Of a DNA stretch of 64,000 nucleotides, positions 34,367 to 43,776 are shown in pieces. This DNA comes from Acetobacteraceae bacterium (GTDB lineage Bacteria; Pseudomonadota; Alphaproteobacteria; Acetobacterales; Acetobacteraceae): the NCBI GenBank assembly GCA_947475245.1, contig CANJLW010000003.1, positions 124,001-188,000 on the forward strand, in the 5' to 3' direction. Under the pieces are notes generated by a model. The model ran no database searches, was not told the DNA's origin, and saw only the letters and a program-made list of their open reading frames with translations. The first letter of the stretch is position 1. Every line of letters begins with the position of its first letter. The position numbers and the translations under genes are program-made.

Positions 34367-35956
34367 ATGCGACGCATAATGCGCGGACTCCTCGCAACCA
34401 CCGCCCTCATGCTGGGGGTTTGGGGCGCGGCATCCCAGGCGAAGGCACAAAGCGTCGTCACCGTCGGCATGACCGCCGGCGACATCCCCGTCACGACCGG
34501 CAACCCCGACCAGGGGTTCGAGGGTTTCCGCTTCGTCGGCTTCAACCTTTATGACAGCCTCGCGCTGTGGGACCTGTCCTCCCGCGAGAACCCCTCCGAC
34601 ATCAAACCCGGCCTCGCGACCGGATGGGAGATCGATCCCGCCAATACGCGCCGCTGGATATTCAAACTGCGTCAGGGCGTGAAATGGCACGACGGCTGCG
34701 CGTTCTCCGCCGACGACGTGCTTTGGAACTACGCCCGGGTGTCCGACCCCAAGGCACCGCAATACCTGACACAGCAAATGGCGCTGACGCGCACCTATGT
34801 CACCAATATCGAGTCGATGGAGAAGATCGACGACCATACGGTCGCCATCACCACAAAGGTCGTCGAATCGCTGTTCCCGTATTCCATGAGCTATTTCCTC
34901 ATGATCAGCCGCTGCAAGCTGGAAGCGCTGAAATACGACTGGAACGCCTACGCCGCCGCACCGTCCGGCACCGGCCCGTATCGCTTCGATCGCATGGTCG
35001 CGCACGAGCGGTTGGAACTGGTGCCGAACAAGGACTACTGGGACCCGAAGCGCGTTCCCAAGCACGATCGCCTGGTGCTGCTGCCGATGCCGGAGGCCGC
35101 GACCCGCGCCGCCGCGTTGCTGACCGGACAGGTGAACTTCATCGAGGCGCCGGCGCCCGACACGATCCCGCGGCTGAAATCCGCCGGCATGCAGATCGTC
35201 ACCAACAAATATCCGCACAACTGGCCATTCACGCTGAACTTCGAGCGTGGGCCGATGAAGAACCTGAAGGTGCGCCAGGCCGCCAATCACGCGCTGAATC
35301 GCGGGGAGTTCGTGGAACTGCTGAACGGCTTCGCGATCGAGGAATACACCACCGCTCCGCCCGGCACGCCCTATTACGGCAACCCCGTCAAATACGAATT
35401 CAATCCGAAAAAGGCGACCGCGCTGCTGAAGGAAGCCGGGTGCTACCCCTGCAAGATCACGCTCGCCATCTCCACCTCCGGTTCCGGCCAGATGCAGCCG
35501 CTGCCGATGAACGAGTTGCTGAAGTCGCAGATGGAAGCGGTCGGTTTCCAGATCGAATTCAAGGTGATGGACTGGAACTCCCTGATCCAGATCGCGCGCT
35601 CCGGCGTCGAGAAATACCCGGAGATCGACGGCTATAACGGCTCTCGCGCGCTGCTCGACCCGCTGTCGGCGCTGATCAAGCCGGTCTGGAAGTTCCACTG
35701 GTCGCCGGCGGGCAGCAATTGGGGCCACTTCTTCGATCAGGAAGTGGAAGACACCATCGCCGCCACGCTGAACGAATTCGACGCAGACAGGCGCATGGGC
35801 CTGCTGACGAAACTGCACGAACTGCACAGCCAGCACGCGCTGATGATCTTCGTCGTGCACGACGCCAATCCGCGCGCGCTGTCGCCGAAATTGTCGGGCT
35901 TCGTGCAGGCGCAGAACTGGTTCCAGGACCTGACCCCCATTGTGGTGAAGCCATGA
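34367..35956 (+). CDS. ABC importer substrate-binding protein, family 5
   Basis: A 529-residue periplasmic receptor and first gene of a complete importer operon. The ATG at 34367 follows CGGAGGCCTC and starts a signal peptide (MRRIMRGLLATTALML, ending SQAKAQ). The mature protein opens SVVTVGMTAGDIPVTTG and has LKVRQAANHALNR-type family 5 features, GTGPYRF and NKDYWDPKRVPKHDR. A Cys pair, AGCYPCKI, is conserved in the two later paralogues. It overlaps the first permease by ATGA. The ligand is probably a peptide, opine or similar amide, judging by family and by the hydrolase in the operon. Confidence 0.93.
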   Translation: MRRIMRGLLATTALMLGVWGAASQAKAQSVVTVGMTAGDIPVTTGNPDQGFEGFRFVGFNLYDSLALWDLSSRENPSDIKPGLATGWEIDPANTRRWIFKLRQGVKWHDGCAFSADDVLWNYARVSDPKAPQYLTQQMALTRTYVTNIESMEKIDDHTVAITTKVVESLFPYSMSYFLMISRCKLEALKYDWNAYAAAPSGTGPYRFDRMVAHERLELVPNKDYWDPKRVPKHDRLVLLPMPEAATRAAALLTGQVNFIEAPAPDTIPRLKSAGMQIVTNKYPHNWPFTLNFERGPMKNLKVRQAANHALNRGEFVELLNGFAIEEYTTAPPGTPYYGNPVKYEFNPKKATALLKEAGCYPCKITLAISTSGSGQMQPLPMNELLKSQMEAVGFQIEFKVMDWNSLIQIARSGVEKYPEIDGYNGSRALLDPLSALIKPVWKFHWSPAGSNWGHFFDQEVEDTIAATLNEFDADRRMGLLTKLHELHSQHALMIFVVHDANPRALSPKLSGFVQAQNWFQDLTPIVVKP

Positions 35957-36909
35957 TCAATCTCATCTTCCGGCGTATTCTGTACGCGATCCCCATCGCT
36001 TTCGGCGTCAGCGTCGTTTGCTTTTCGCTGGTCTATCTCGCGCCCGGCGATCCCCTGCAGACGATCCTGCCGTCCGATGCCTCCGCCGAAACGATCGCGC
36101 TGGTGAAGGCCGCCTACGGCTTCGACCAACCCCTGCCGATCCAGTTCCTGCGCTGGCTCGGCCGCGTGGTGACCGGCGATTTCGGCCAGTCCGTCGCGAC
36201 ACGCCGCCCGGTGATCCTGGAAGTCACCGGCGCGCTGTCCAATACCATTACGCTGGTCATGTTCGCGGTGCCGCTGGCGTTTAGCATCGGCTACAGCATC
36301 GGCGTCGCCGCCGGCTGTTTCCCCGGCCAATGGATCGACCGCGCCCTGACCGGCACCGCCGTGATGGGCGTCAGCCTGCCCAATTACTGGTTCGGCATCG
36401 TGCTGGTGATCGCCTTCGCGGTCGAAATGATGGTGTTGCCCGCGACCGGCATGGGGCTGAACGGGTCCGCCGGATTCAGCATCTTCCGCTGGGAAGACGC
36501 GCGCTTTCTGGTGCTGCCGGTGATCACGCTGTCGATGGTGCCGATCGGCATCATCTCCCGCACAACCCGCGCCGCGGTGGCCGAAGTGTTCAACCAGGAA
36601 TTCGTCATCACCCTGCGCGCCAAGGGGCTGAGCGAAATGGCCATCGTCCGCCACGTCCTGAAGAACTCCCTGCCGCAGGTGCTGGCCGTGATGGGGCTGC
36701 AGTTCGGCTACCTGATGGGCGGGTCGATCCTGGTGGAAACCGTGTTCACCTGGCCGGGCAGCGGCTTCCTGCTCAGCAAGGCCATCATCAACCGCGACGT
36801 CCCCGTTCTGCAGGGCACCATTCTGATGCTGTCGATGGTGTTCGTCGCAACCAATCTGCTGGTCGACCTGCTGCAGGCGCAGATCGATCCGCGCATCAGG
36901 CGAGCATAA
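35953..36909 (+). CDS. ABC importer permease, DppB/OppB type
   Basis: A 318-residue inner-membrane permease with about six transmembrane helices. It starts MINLIFRRILYAIPIAFGV, typical of DppB/OppB, and has YLAPGDPL. The cytoplasmic coupling loop is ISRTTRAAVAEVFNQEFVITLRAKGLSE, with LKNSLPQVLAVMGLQFGYLMGG after it. The start overlaps the receptor stop by ATGA. It pairs with the DppC-type permease four bases downstream to form the membrane channel. Confidence 0.93.
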   Translation: MINLIFRRILYAIPIAFGVSVVCFSLVYLAPGDPLQTILPSDASAETIALVKAAYGFDQPLPIQFLRWLGRVVTGDFGQSVATRRPVILEVTGALSNTITLVMFAVPLAFSIGYSIGVAAGCFPGQWIDRALTGTAVMGVSLPNYWFGIVLVIAFAVEMMVLPATGMGLNGSAGFSIFRWEDARFLVLPVITLSMVPIGIISRTTRAAVAEVFNQEFVITLRAKGLSEMAIVRHVLKNSLPQVLAVMGLQFGYLMGGSILVETVFTWPGSGFLLSKAIINRDVPVLQGTILMLSMVFVATNLLVDLLQAQIDPRIRRA

Positions 36910-36913
36910 TCCC

Positions 36914-37822
36914 ATGGCCGATACCCTTACACTGAACCCGCGCGCGCTTCCGGCCGAGGAAGATGCCCCCCCGGCGCTGAAAGTACGCGGCTATTGGGCC
37001 AGCGTCGGCTTCCGCCTGCGCCACGACCCCGTCACCGTGTTCTTCGGCTGCGTCGTGCTGGCCATCGTCCTGGCGGCCGTCTTCGCCCCGCTGCTGGCGC
37101 CCTTCGATCCGTATAAGGAATCGGTGATCGGACGGCTGAAACCGTTTGGCTGGAAGAACCATCTTCTGGGCACCGACGAGCTTGGCCGCGACCTGCTGTC
37201 GCGCATCCTGTACGGCGGACGCGTTTCATTGATGATGGGCGTCGTCCCCGTGCTGATCGCCATGGTCGTCGGCGGCACGCTGGGCATCGTCGGCGGGTTC
37301 GGCGGACGCAAGTTGAACACCGCGATCATGCGCACGATGGACGTGTTCTATGCCTTCCCGTCCGTTCTGCTCGCCGTCGCGATCTCCGGCGCGATGGGCG
37401 GCGGCACGATCAACGGCATGATCGCGCTGTCGATGGTGTTCACCCCGGCCATGTGCCGGGTCGCCGAAACCGCCACCGCGCAGGTCAAGAATCTCGACTT
37501 CGTGGAAGCCGCCCGCGCCACCGGCGCCGGCACCTTCACCATCATGCGCCACCACATCCTGGGCAATGTCCTGGGGCCGGTCTTCATCTACGCCTCCTCG
37601 CTCGTCAGCGTCGGCATTCTGCTGGCATCCGGCCTGTCGTTCCTGGGTCTGGGCGTAAAACCCCCGGTGGCCGACTGGGGCCTGATGCTCAGCACCCTGC
37701 GCCAGTCGATCTACGTGAACCCGCTGATCTGCGCGCTGCCGGGCGCGGCGATCTTCATTACCTCCATCAGTTTCAATCTGGTGAGCGACGGCATTCGCTC
37801 CGCCATGGACGTAAGGATGTGA
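36914..37822 (+). CDS. ABC importer permease, DppC/OppC type
   Basis: A 302-residue permease with an extra N-terminal cytoplasmic segment and about six transmembrane helices. The family markers are [27 protein letters not shown] and the coupling loop [22 protein letters not shown], then [16 protein letters not shown]. It begins 4 bases after the first permease and ends two bases before the start of the first ATPase gene. Confidence 0.93.
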   Translation: MADTLTLNPRALPAEEDAPPALKVRGYWASVGFRLRHDPVTVFFGCVVLAIVLAAVFAPLLAPFDPYKESVIGRLKPFGWKNHLLGTDELGRDLLSRILYGGRVSLMMGVVPVLIAMVVGGTLGIVGGFGGRKLNTAIMRTMDVFYAFPSVLLAVAISGAMGGGTINGMIALSMVFTPAMCRVAETATAQVKNLDFVEAARATGAGTFTIMRHHILGNVLGPVFIYASSLVSVGILLASGLSFLGLGVKPPVADWGLMLSTLRQSIYVNPLICALPGAAIFITSISFNLVSDGIRSAMDVRM

Positions 37823-37824
37823 AC

Positions 37825-38856
37825 ATGGACGGCATCGGCCTCGACCGCGGCGGACCGGCACAGCCTTTGCTGATCGCCCGCGATCTGAAGAAGCATTTCA
37901 AGGTCAAGGGCGGCCCGATCGGCGCATCCGTGCGCGCCGTCGACGGCGTGTCGTTCACCCTGTTCAAGGGAGAAACGCTGGGCATCGTCGGCGAAAGCGG
38001 CTGCGGCAAATCCACCCTCGCCCGCCTTCTGCTGCATCTGATCCCGCCCGACGGCGGCGAACTGGTCTTCGACGGCGACGCGGTGGCGGAAGAACGCGGC
38101 ATCAGCGTCAACGCCCTGCGCCGACAGGTGCAGATGGTGTTTCAGGACAGCTATTCCTCGCTCAACCCGCGCATGCCGGTTCAGGATTCCGTCGCCTTCG
38201 GCCCCTACGTCCACGGCAAAGGCAAACTCGAGGCTCGGCGGATCGCGCGCGACATTCTGGTCAAGGTCGGGCTGAATCCGGATCTGTTCGGCCCGCGCTA
38301 TCCGCACGAACTGTCCGGCGGGCAAAAGCAGCGGGTGAATATCGCCCGCGCCCTGGCAATCGAACCGCGCATGGTGATCCTGGACGAAGCCGTTTCGGCC
38401 CTGGACAAATCGGTCGAGGCGCAGGTGCTGAACCTGCTGCGCGCCCTGAAGGCGAATTTCAACCTGACCTATCTGTTCATCAGCCACGACCTGAACGTCG
38501 TGCGCTACATCAGCGACCGCGTGCTGGTGATGTATCTCGGCAACGTAGTCGAACTCGGCCCCGTCGACGAAATCTTCTCCCGCCCCCGCCACCCCTACAC
38601 CGTCGCCCTCCTCGGCTCTCGGCCGTCGATGGACCCGGCGCGCAGGATTGAGGAACCGCCGATCGTCGGCGACCCGCCGTCGCCGATCAATCCGCCGTCC
38701 GGCTGCCGGTTCCGCACACGTTGCCTGCACGCCGAGGATGTCTGCGCCAGCAAACAGCCCGAACTCGGCGCCTGGTTGAGCCGGGATTCCCATGTCGCGG
38801 CCTGCCATATGGGCGATCCCGACTCCGGCCATTCACTTGCCGGGGGACTGCACTGA
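37825..38856 (+). CDS. ABC importer ATP-binding protein, DppF/OppF type
   Basis: A 343-residue ATPase starting at the ATG at 37825 with AAGGAT upstream. Walker A is GESGCGKST, the Q-loop [14 protein letters not shown], the signature [15 protein letters not shown], Walker [13 protein letters not shown] and the switch His FISHDLNVV. The C-terminal extension has [14 protein letters not shown], the Cys-rich peptide-transporter tail that binds an iron-sulfur cluster in some relatives. It shares one base with the next ATPase gene (TGATG). Confidence 0.92.
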   Translation: MDGIGLDRGGPAQPLLIARDLKKHFKVKGGPIGASVRAVDGVSFTLFKGETLGIVGESGCGKSTLARLLLHLIPPDGGELVFDGDAVAEERGISVNALRRQVQMVFQDSYSSLNPRMPVQDSVAFGPYVHGKGKLEARRIARDILVKVGLNPDLFGPRYPHELSGGQKQRVNIARALAIEPRMVILDEAVSALDKSVEAQVLNLLRALKANFNLTYLFISHDLNVVRYISDRVLVMYLGNVVELGPVDEIFSRPRHPYTVALLGSRPSMDPARRIEEPPIVGDPPSPINPPSGCRFRTRCLHAEDVCASKQPELGAWLSRDSHVAACHMGDPDSGHSLAGGLH

Positions 38857-39854
38857 TGGACGGGAATTTTGTGCCGCCGCTGGTGGAGGTCGAAGACCTG
38901 ACCGTATCGTTCGTCACCCGCGAAGCCACGGTACACGCGGTGAACGGGGTGACGTTCAGCGTGCAGCCCGGCGAAGTGCTGTGCATCCTGGGTGAATCCG
39001 GATCGGGCAAAAGCGTGACGCTGCGCGCGCTGATGCGGCTGCTGCCGCCGAAGCGCGCCCGCATCGCCGGCAAGATGCGCGTCGACGGCCAGGACGTGCT
39101 GGCGCTGAACGGCGCCGATCTGCGCCGACTGCGCGGCGGCCTGGTGTCGATGATCTTCCAGGAACCGATGACCGCGTTGGACCCGGTCTATACGATCGGC
39201 GATCAGATTTGCGAGACCTACATCCGCCATCGCGGCGGCACCAGGGCGGCGGCGCGGGCGCGGGCACTGGAATTGCTCGAACTCGTGAAAATCCCCTCCG
39301 CGGCGTCGCGGCTGGATAATTATCCGCACGAATTGTCCGGCGGGCTGCGTCAGCGGGCGATGATCGCCATGGCCCTGTCCTGCGGGCCGCGCCTGCTGCT
39401 GGCCGACGAACCGACCACGGCGCTGGACGCGACGGTGCAAATCCAGGTGCTGATCCTGCTGCGCAAGCTGCAAAAGGACATGGGCATGGGCACGATTTTC
39501 GTGACCCACGACCTGGGCGTCGCCAGTGAAATCGCCGACCGGATCGCCGTCATGTATGCCGGGCGCATCGTGGAAGAAGGCCCGGTCGCCGACGTGCTGG
39601 CCAATCCGTTGCACCCCTATACGCAAGGGCTGATGGCCTCGACCGTGCACGGGCAGGACCGCAACCAGGATATCGACGCGATCCCCGGCAGCCCACCCGA
39701 CCTGCGACGCCTGCCCACCGGCTGCGCCTTCGCCCCGCGCTGCGGGCAGGTCGGGCCGGAGTGCCGTATCGCGCCGCCCGAGCCGCGCTCTCCGGTCGCC
39801 GGTCGCATGGCGCGCTGCGTCAAGGTTGCCGCGCCCGTTCCCGCTTACGCCTGA
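38856..39854 (+). CDS. ABC importer ATP-binding protein, DppD/OppD type
   Basis: A 332-residue ATPase whose ATG overlaps the preceding TGA. Walker A is [10 protein letters not shown]-loop [20 protein letters not shown], signature [15 protein letters not shown], Walker [13 protein letters not shown] and switch FVTHDLGVA. The C-terminal Cys-rich tail is [15 protein letters not shown]. With the DppF-type subunit it forms the heterodimeric motor of this importer. The order (F-type before D-type) is the reverse of the classical dpp operon. Confidence 0.92.
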   Translation: MDGNFVPPLVEVEDLTVSFVTREATVHAVNGVTFSVQPGEVLCILGESGSGKSVTLRALMRLLPPKRARIAGKMRVDGQDVLALNGADLRRLRGGLVSMIFQEPMTALDPVYTIGDQICETYIRHRGGTRAAARARALELLELVKIPSAASRLDNYPHELSGGLRQRAMIAMALSCGPRLLLADEPTTALDATVQIQVLILLRKLQKDMGMGTIFVTHDLGVASEIADRIAVMYAGRIVEEGPVADVLANPLHPYTQGLMASTVHGQDRNQDIDAIPGSPPDLRRLPTGCAFAPRCGQVGPECRIAPPEPRSPVAGRMARCVKVAAPVPAYA

Positions 39855-39871
39855 TCCCGAAAGGTAGACCG

Positions 39872-40570
39872 ATGCAAAAAGCAAACTTTCCGCCGTCGAT
39901 CGTCGCCCGCGTCCTGGCCCGCCGCGGCACCGACCATATTTTCGCCGATCTGAACCCGGCGCGCACCGCGCTGGTCGTCATCGACCTGCAACTGGCGTTC
40001 ATGGACGAGGCGGTCGGTCATGCCGTCTGCCCCGCGGCGCGCGAGATCGTGCCGAATGTGAACCGTCTGGCCGCATCGGTGCGCGCGTCGGGCGGCGGCG
40101 TGTTCTGGATCAAGAACACCTCCGACGCCCGCTGCGAAACGGAATGGTCGGTGATGCAGGACATTTCCACCCCGGCAATGCGGGCCAAACGCGCCGCCGC
40201 GATGACGGAAGGTACGCCGGGCCACGGACTGTGGCCGACGCTGGACGTGCGCCCCGAAGACGAGGTGCTGAAAAAGTACCGGTTCAGCGCCTTTCTGCCC
40301 GGAGCGTCGGACCTGCCGGAGCGGCTGCGCGCGCGCGGCTTCGATACGGTCTTGATCACGGGGACCGTGACCAATGTCTGCTGCGAATCCTCGGCCCGCG
40401 ACGCGATGATGTCGAATTTCCGCGTGGTGATGGTGTCCGACGCGAATGCCGCCAACTCGCCGGAGGAACACCAGGCCACTCTGGTGTCGATCTACACGAC
40501 CTTCGGCGACGTCATGGACACCGACATGGTCGTCGGCCTGTTGGCCGGTGCCCGTCAGGTCGCCGCCTGA
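39872..40570 (+). CDS. Isochorismatase-family cysteine hydrolase
   Basis: A 232-residue soluble hydrolase with the family catalytic set: Asp38 in LVVIDLQLAF, a Lys in VLKKYRFSAF (about 134-135) and Cys170 in GTVTNVCCESSARDA, which also supplies the cis-peptide region. Relatives include N-carbamoylsarcosine amidase, nicotinamidase and isochorismatase. Placed inside an importer operon, 17 bases after the ATPase, it most likely cleaves an amide or carbamoyl group of the imported compound. Given sarcosine oxidase elsewhere in the window, N-carbamoylsarcosine is tempting but unproven. Confidence 0.9.
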   Translation: MQKANFPPSIVARVLARRGTDHIFADLNPARTALVVIDLQLAFMDEAVGHAVCPAAREIVPNVNRLAASVRASGGGVFWIKNTSDARCETEWSVMQDISTPAMRAKRAAAMTEGTPGHGLWPTLDVRPEDEVLKKYRFSAFLPGASDLPERLRARGFDTVLITGTVTNVCCESSARDAMMSNFRVVMVSDANAANSPEEHQATLVSIYTTFGDVMDTDMVVGLLAGARQVAA

Positions 40571-40612
40571 GAACCAGCCCCCGGCATTCCCGCCCATCGA
40601 TCGGAGACAAGC

Positions 40613-42184
40613 ATGTTGAAGCGTATCCTGCAGGCCATGGCCGTGTTGTTGCCCCTGTCCGGTCAGGCCCAGGCACAGGGCACGGTCGTCGTCGGAATGA
40701 CCGCCGGCGACATTCCGATCACGACCGGTCTGCCGGATCAGGGCAGCGAGGGGCTGCGCTTCGTCGGTTATTCGCTGTACGACGCGCTGGTGCTGTTCGA
40801 TCTGTCGCGCTCCGACCAGGCAGCCGACATTCGGCCGGGGCTGGCGACATCGTGGTCGATCGATCCGAACAACTCCAAGCGCTGGATTTTCAAATTGCGG
40901 GAGGGCGTGAAATGGCATGACGGCTGCCCGTTTACCGCGAGCGACGTGGTGTGGAACTTCCAGCGCTTCCTCGACAAAAGCGTGCCGCAGTTCGATCCGT
41001 TCCAGTTCGCGCTGGCGCGCACCTTCGCCGGCAGCGTGGCGGGGGTGGAAAAAGTCGACGACCTGACGGTTGCGATCACGATGGACCGGGTCCACTCCAT
41101 GTTCCCGTACCTGATGCCGCAGTTGGTCATGATCAGCCCCTGCAACGCCGAACGGCTGAAGTATGACCGCAACGCGCTGGCGTTTTCGCCTTCGGGGACC
41201 GGGCCTTATCGCTTCAAGTCCATGATCCAGCGGGAACGGTTGGAACTGGATGCCAACAAGGATTACTGGGACAAGGCGCGCGTTCCCAAGCACGACAAGT
41301 TGATCCTGATCCCGATGCCGGAAGCATCGACCCGCGCGGCGGCGATGCTGTCAGGGCAGGTGAATTTCATCGAGGCACCGGACCCCGACGCCATCCCGCG
41401 GCTGAAATCGGCCGGGGTGAACGTCATCACCAATACCTATCCGCATAACTGGGCCTATCAGTTGAACTTCGTCAAAGGCCCGACGACGGATATCCGCGTT
41501 CGGCGCGCGGCCAATCACGCGATCAACCGGGCCGATGTCGTGGAATTGTTGAGCGGCACCGCCATCGCGGGCTTCAGCACCGCGCCCCCGGGGATGCCGT
41601 ACCACGGCAAGCCGATCAAATACGACTACGATCCGAAAAAGGCGACCGCGCTGCTGAAGGAGGTCGGCTGCTATCCGTGCAAGTTGAATTTCGCGATTTC
41701 CACCTCCGGCTCCGGCCAGATGCAGCCCTTGCCGATGAACGAGTTGGTGAAGTCGCAATTGGAAGCTGTCGGCTTCCAGGTCACGCTGACGACGATGGAC
41801 TGGAACGCGCTGCTCAACATCTCTCGCGGCGGGGTCGATAAGTTTCCCGAATACAGCGGGGTGAATATCAGCCGCAATCTGGTCGATCCGTTCAACGGTC
41901 TGTTGCGCCATGTCTGGACCGGCCAATGGGCACCGGCGGGCGGCAATTGGGGCCATTTCTCCACGCCGGGGACCGAGGCGCTGATCGATCGCATCTTCAC
42001 CGAATTCGACGACACCAAGCGTCTGGGACTGTTGACCGAACTGCACGAGGCGATGAACGCCGAAGCGCTGATGATCTGGGTGGCGCACGACCTGAATCCT
42101 CGGGCGCTGTCGCCGAAGCTGAAGGGCTTCGTGCAGGCGCAAAGCTGGTACCAGGACCTGACCCGGATTGTCGTTTCCCCCTAA
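40613..42184 (+). CDS. ABC importer substrate-binding protein, family 5 (paralogue 2)
   Basis: A 523-residue periplasmic receptor closely related to the operon's first receptor and to the next gene. The signal peptide is MLKRILQAMAVLLPLSGQAQAQ; the mature protein begins with VVVGMTAGDIPITTG and has WHDGCPFTASDV, GTGPYRFKS, LDANKDYWDKARVPKHDK and the VGCYPCKLN Cys pair. It follows the hydrolase by 42 bp with GGAGAC upstream of the ATG. It probably widens the ligand range of the single permease/ATPase set upstream. Confidence 0.92.
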   Translation: MLKRILQAMAVLLPLSGQAQAQGTVVVGMTAGDIPITTGLPDQGSEGLRFVGYSLYDALVLFDLSRSDQAADIRPGLATSWSIDPNNSKRWIFKLREGVKWHDGCPFTASDVVWNFQRFLDKSVPQFDPFQFALARTFAGSVAGVEKVDDLTVAITMDRVHSMFPYLMPQLVMISPCNAERLKYDRNALAFSPSGTGPYRFKSMIQRERLELDANKDYWDKARVPKHDKLILIPMPEASTRAAAMLSGQVNFIEAPDPDAIPRLKSAGVNVITNTYPHNWAYQLNFVKGPTTDIRVRRAANHAINRADVVELLSGTAIAGFSTAPPGMPYHGKPIKYDYDPKKATALLKEVGCYPCKLNFAISTSGSGQMQPLPMNELVKSQLEAVGFQVTLTTMDWNALLNISRGGVDKFPEYSGVNISRNLVDPFNGLLRHVWTGQWAPAGGNWGHFSTPGTEALIDRIFTEFDDTKRLGLLTELHEAMNAEALMIWVAHDLNPRALSPKLKGFVQAQSWYQDLTRIVVSP

Positions 42185-42202
42185 AATACAGGGAAAGTCG
42201 TC

Positions 42203-43771
42203 ATGAAGTATTTATTGACCTCTTTACTAACCCTCCTACTGTTTTCGGGTGAATGCCGAGCACAGGGAAGTGTAATTGTGGGGATGACGGCGGGGGATAT
42301 ACCGATTACTACAGGGCTGCCCGATCAGGGCGGCGAGGGACTTCGGTTTGTCGGCTACTCCCTCTACGACTCCATGGTATTGTTCGATCTGTCGCGGTCG
42401 GACAAGGCGTCCGACATTCGACCGGGCCTTGCCACTTCCTGGTCGATCGACCCGGACAACCCGAAGCGCTGGATCTTCAAACTTCGAGAGGGCGTGAAGT
42501 GGCATGACGGCTGTCCGTTTACCGCCAACGACGTGATTTGGAACTTCCAGCGCCTGCTCGATTCCAAGTCGCCCCAGTTCGATGCGTTTCAGTTCGCCTT
42601 GGCCCGTACCTATGCGGGCAGCGTGGCCGGGGTCGAGAAAATCGACGACATGACGGTCGCGATCACCATGGATCGGGTGCATTCGCTGTTCCCATACCTG
42701 GTGCCGCAATTGTTGATGATCAGCCCGTGCAACGCCGAACGGCTGAAGTATGACCGCAACGCCCTGGCGTTTTCTCCGTCCGGGACCGGACCCTATCGCT
42801 TCAAGTCGATGATCCAGCGGGAGCGGTTGGAACTGGATGCCAACAAGGATTACTGGGACAAGGCGCGGGTTCCCAAGCACGACAAGTTGATCCTGATCCC
42901 GATGCCGGAAGCATCGACCCGCGCGGCGGCGATGCTGTCGGGGCAGGTGAACTTCATCGAGGCACCGGACCCCGACGCCATCCCGCGGCTGAAATCCGCC
43001 GGCATCAACGTCATCACCAATACCTATCCGCATAACTGGGGGTATCAGCTTAACTTCGTGAAGGGTCCGACGACCGATCTGCGGGTCAGGCGCGCGGCCA
43101 ATCATGCGATCAATCGGGCCGATGTCGCGGAACTGCTGGGCGGGACTGCGATTCCGGGCTACAGTACCGCGCCCCCGGGCATGCAGTACTACGGCAAGCC
43201 GATCAAATACGAATACGATCCGAAAAAGGCGACCGCGCTGTTGAAGGAAGCCGGCTGCTATCCGTGCAAGCTGAATTTCGCGATTTCCACTTCCGGCTCC
43301 GGCCAGATGCAGCCCTTGCCGATGAACGAGTTGGTGAAGTCGCAGTTGGAGGCCGCCGGTTTCCAGGTCACGCTGACGACGATGGACTGGAACGCGCTGC
43401 TCAACATCTCTCGCGGCGGGGTCGACAAGTTCCCGGACTTCAGCGGCGTGAACATCAGCCGCGGGCTGGCCGATCCGTTCAGTGGGTTGCTGCGCCATGT
43501 CTGGCGCACGCAATGGGCGCCGGCGGGCGGCAACTGGGGCCATTTCTCGACGCCCGCGGTCGAATCGTTGATCGATCGCATCTTCGCCGAGTTCGACGAC
43601 ACCAAGCGGCTGGCGCTGTTGACCGAACTGCATGAGACGATGAACGCCGAGGCGCTGATGATCTGGGTCGCGCACGATCTGAACCCGCGCGCGCTGTCGC
43701 CGAAGCTAAAGGGCTTTATCCAGGCGCAAAGCTGGTATCAGGACCTGACGCGGATCGTCGTCGCGCCGTAA
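42203..43771 (+). CDS. ABC importer substrate-binding protein, family 5 (paralogue 3)
   Basis: A 522-residue receptor, a tandem near-copy of the preceding gene: the mature proteins match for long stretches, and several DNA segments of 100 bp or more are almost identical. The signal peptide region (MKYLLTSLLTLLLFSGECRAQ) is very different and unusually AT-rich, with TTA, CTA and GTA codons rare elsewhere in the window; the body returns to high-GC codons. It ends 5 bases before the end of the convergent M50 gene. Together the three receptors suggest expansion around one transporter. Confidence 0.92.
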   Translation: MKYLLTSLLTLLLFSGECRAQGSVIVGMTAGDIPITTGLPDQGGEGLRFVGYSLYDSMVLFDLSRSDKASDIRPGLATSWSIDPDNPKRWIFKLREGVKWHDGCPFTANDVIWNFQRLLDSKSPQFDAFQFALARTYAGSVAGVEKIDDMTVAITMDRVHSLFPYLVPQLLMISPCNAERLKYDRNALAFSPSGTGPYRFKSMIQRERLELDANKDYWDKARVPKHDKLILIPMPEASTRAAAMLSGQVNFIEAPDPDAIPRLKSAGINVITNTYPHNWGYQLNFVKGPTTDLRVRRAANHAINRADVAELLGGTAIPGYSTAPPGMQYYGKPIKYEYDPKKATALLKEAGCYPCKLNFAISTSGSGQMQPLPMNELVKSQLEAAGFQVTLTTMDWNALLNISRGGVDKFPDFSGVNISRGLADPFSGLLRHVWRTQWAPAGGNWGHFSTPAVESLIDRIFAEFDDTKRLALLTELHETMNAEALMIWVAHDLNPRALSPKLKGFIQAQSWYQDLTRIVVAP

Positions 43772-43776
43772 GCGGA

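Noticed and set aside
34156-34545. 130-codon N-terminal extension of the ABC-F ATPase
   Set aside because: It is antisense to the start of the receptor gene and its promoter region; the ATG at 34155 gives the standard ABC-F N-terminus.
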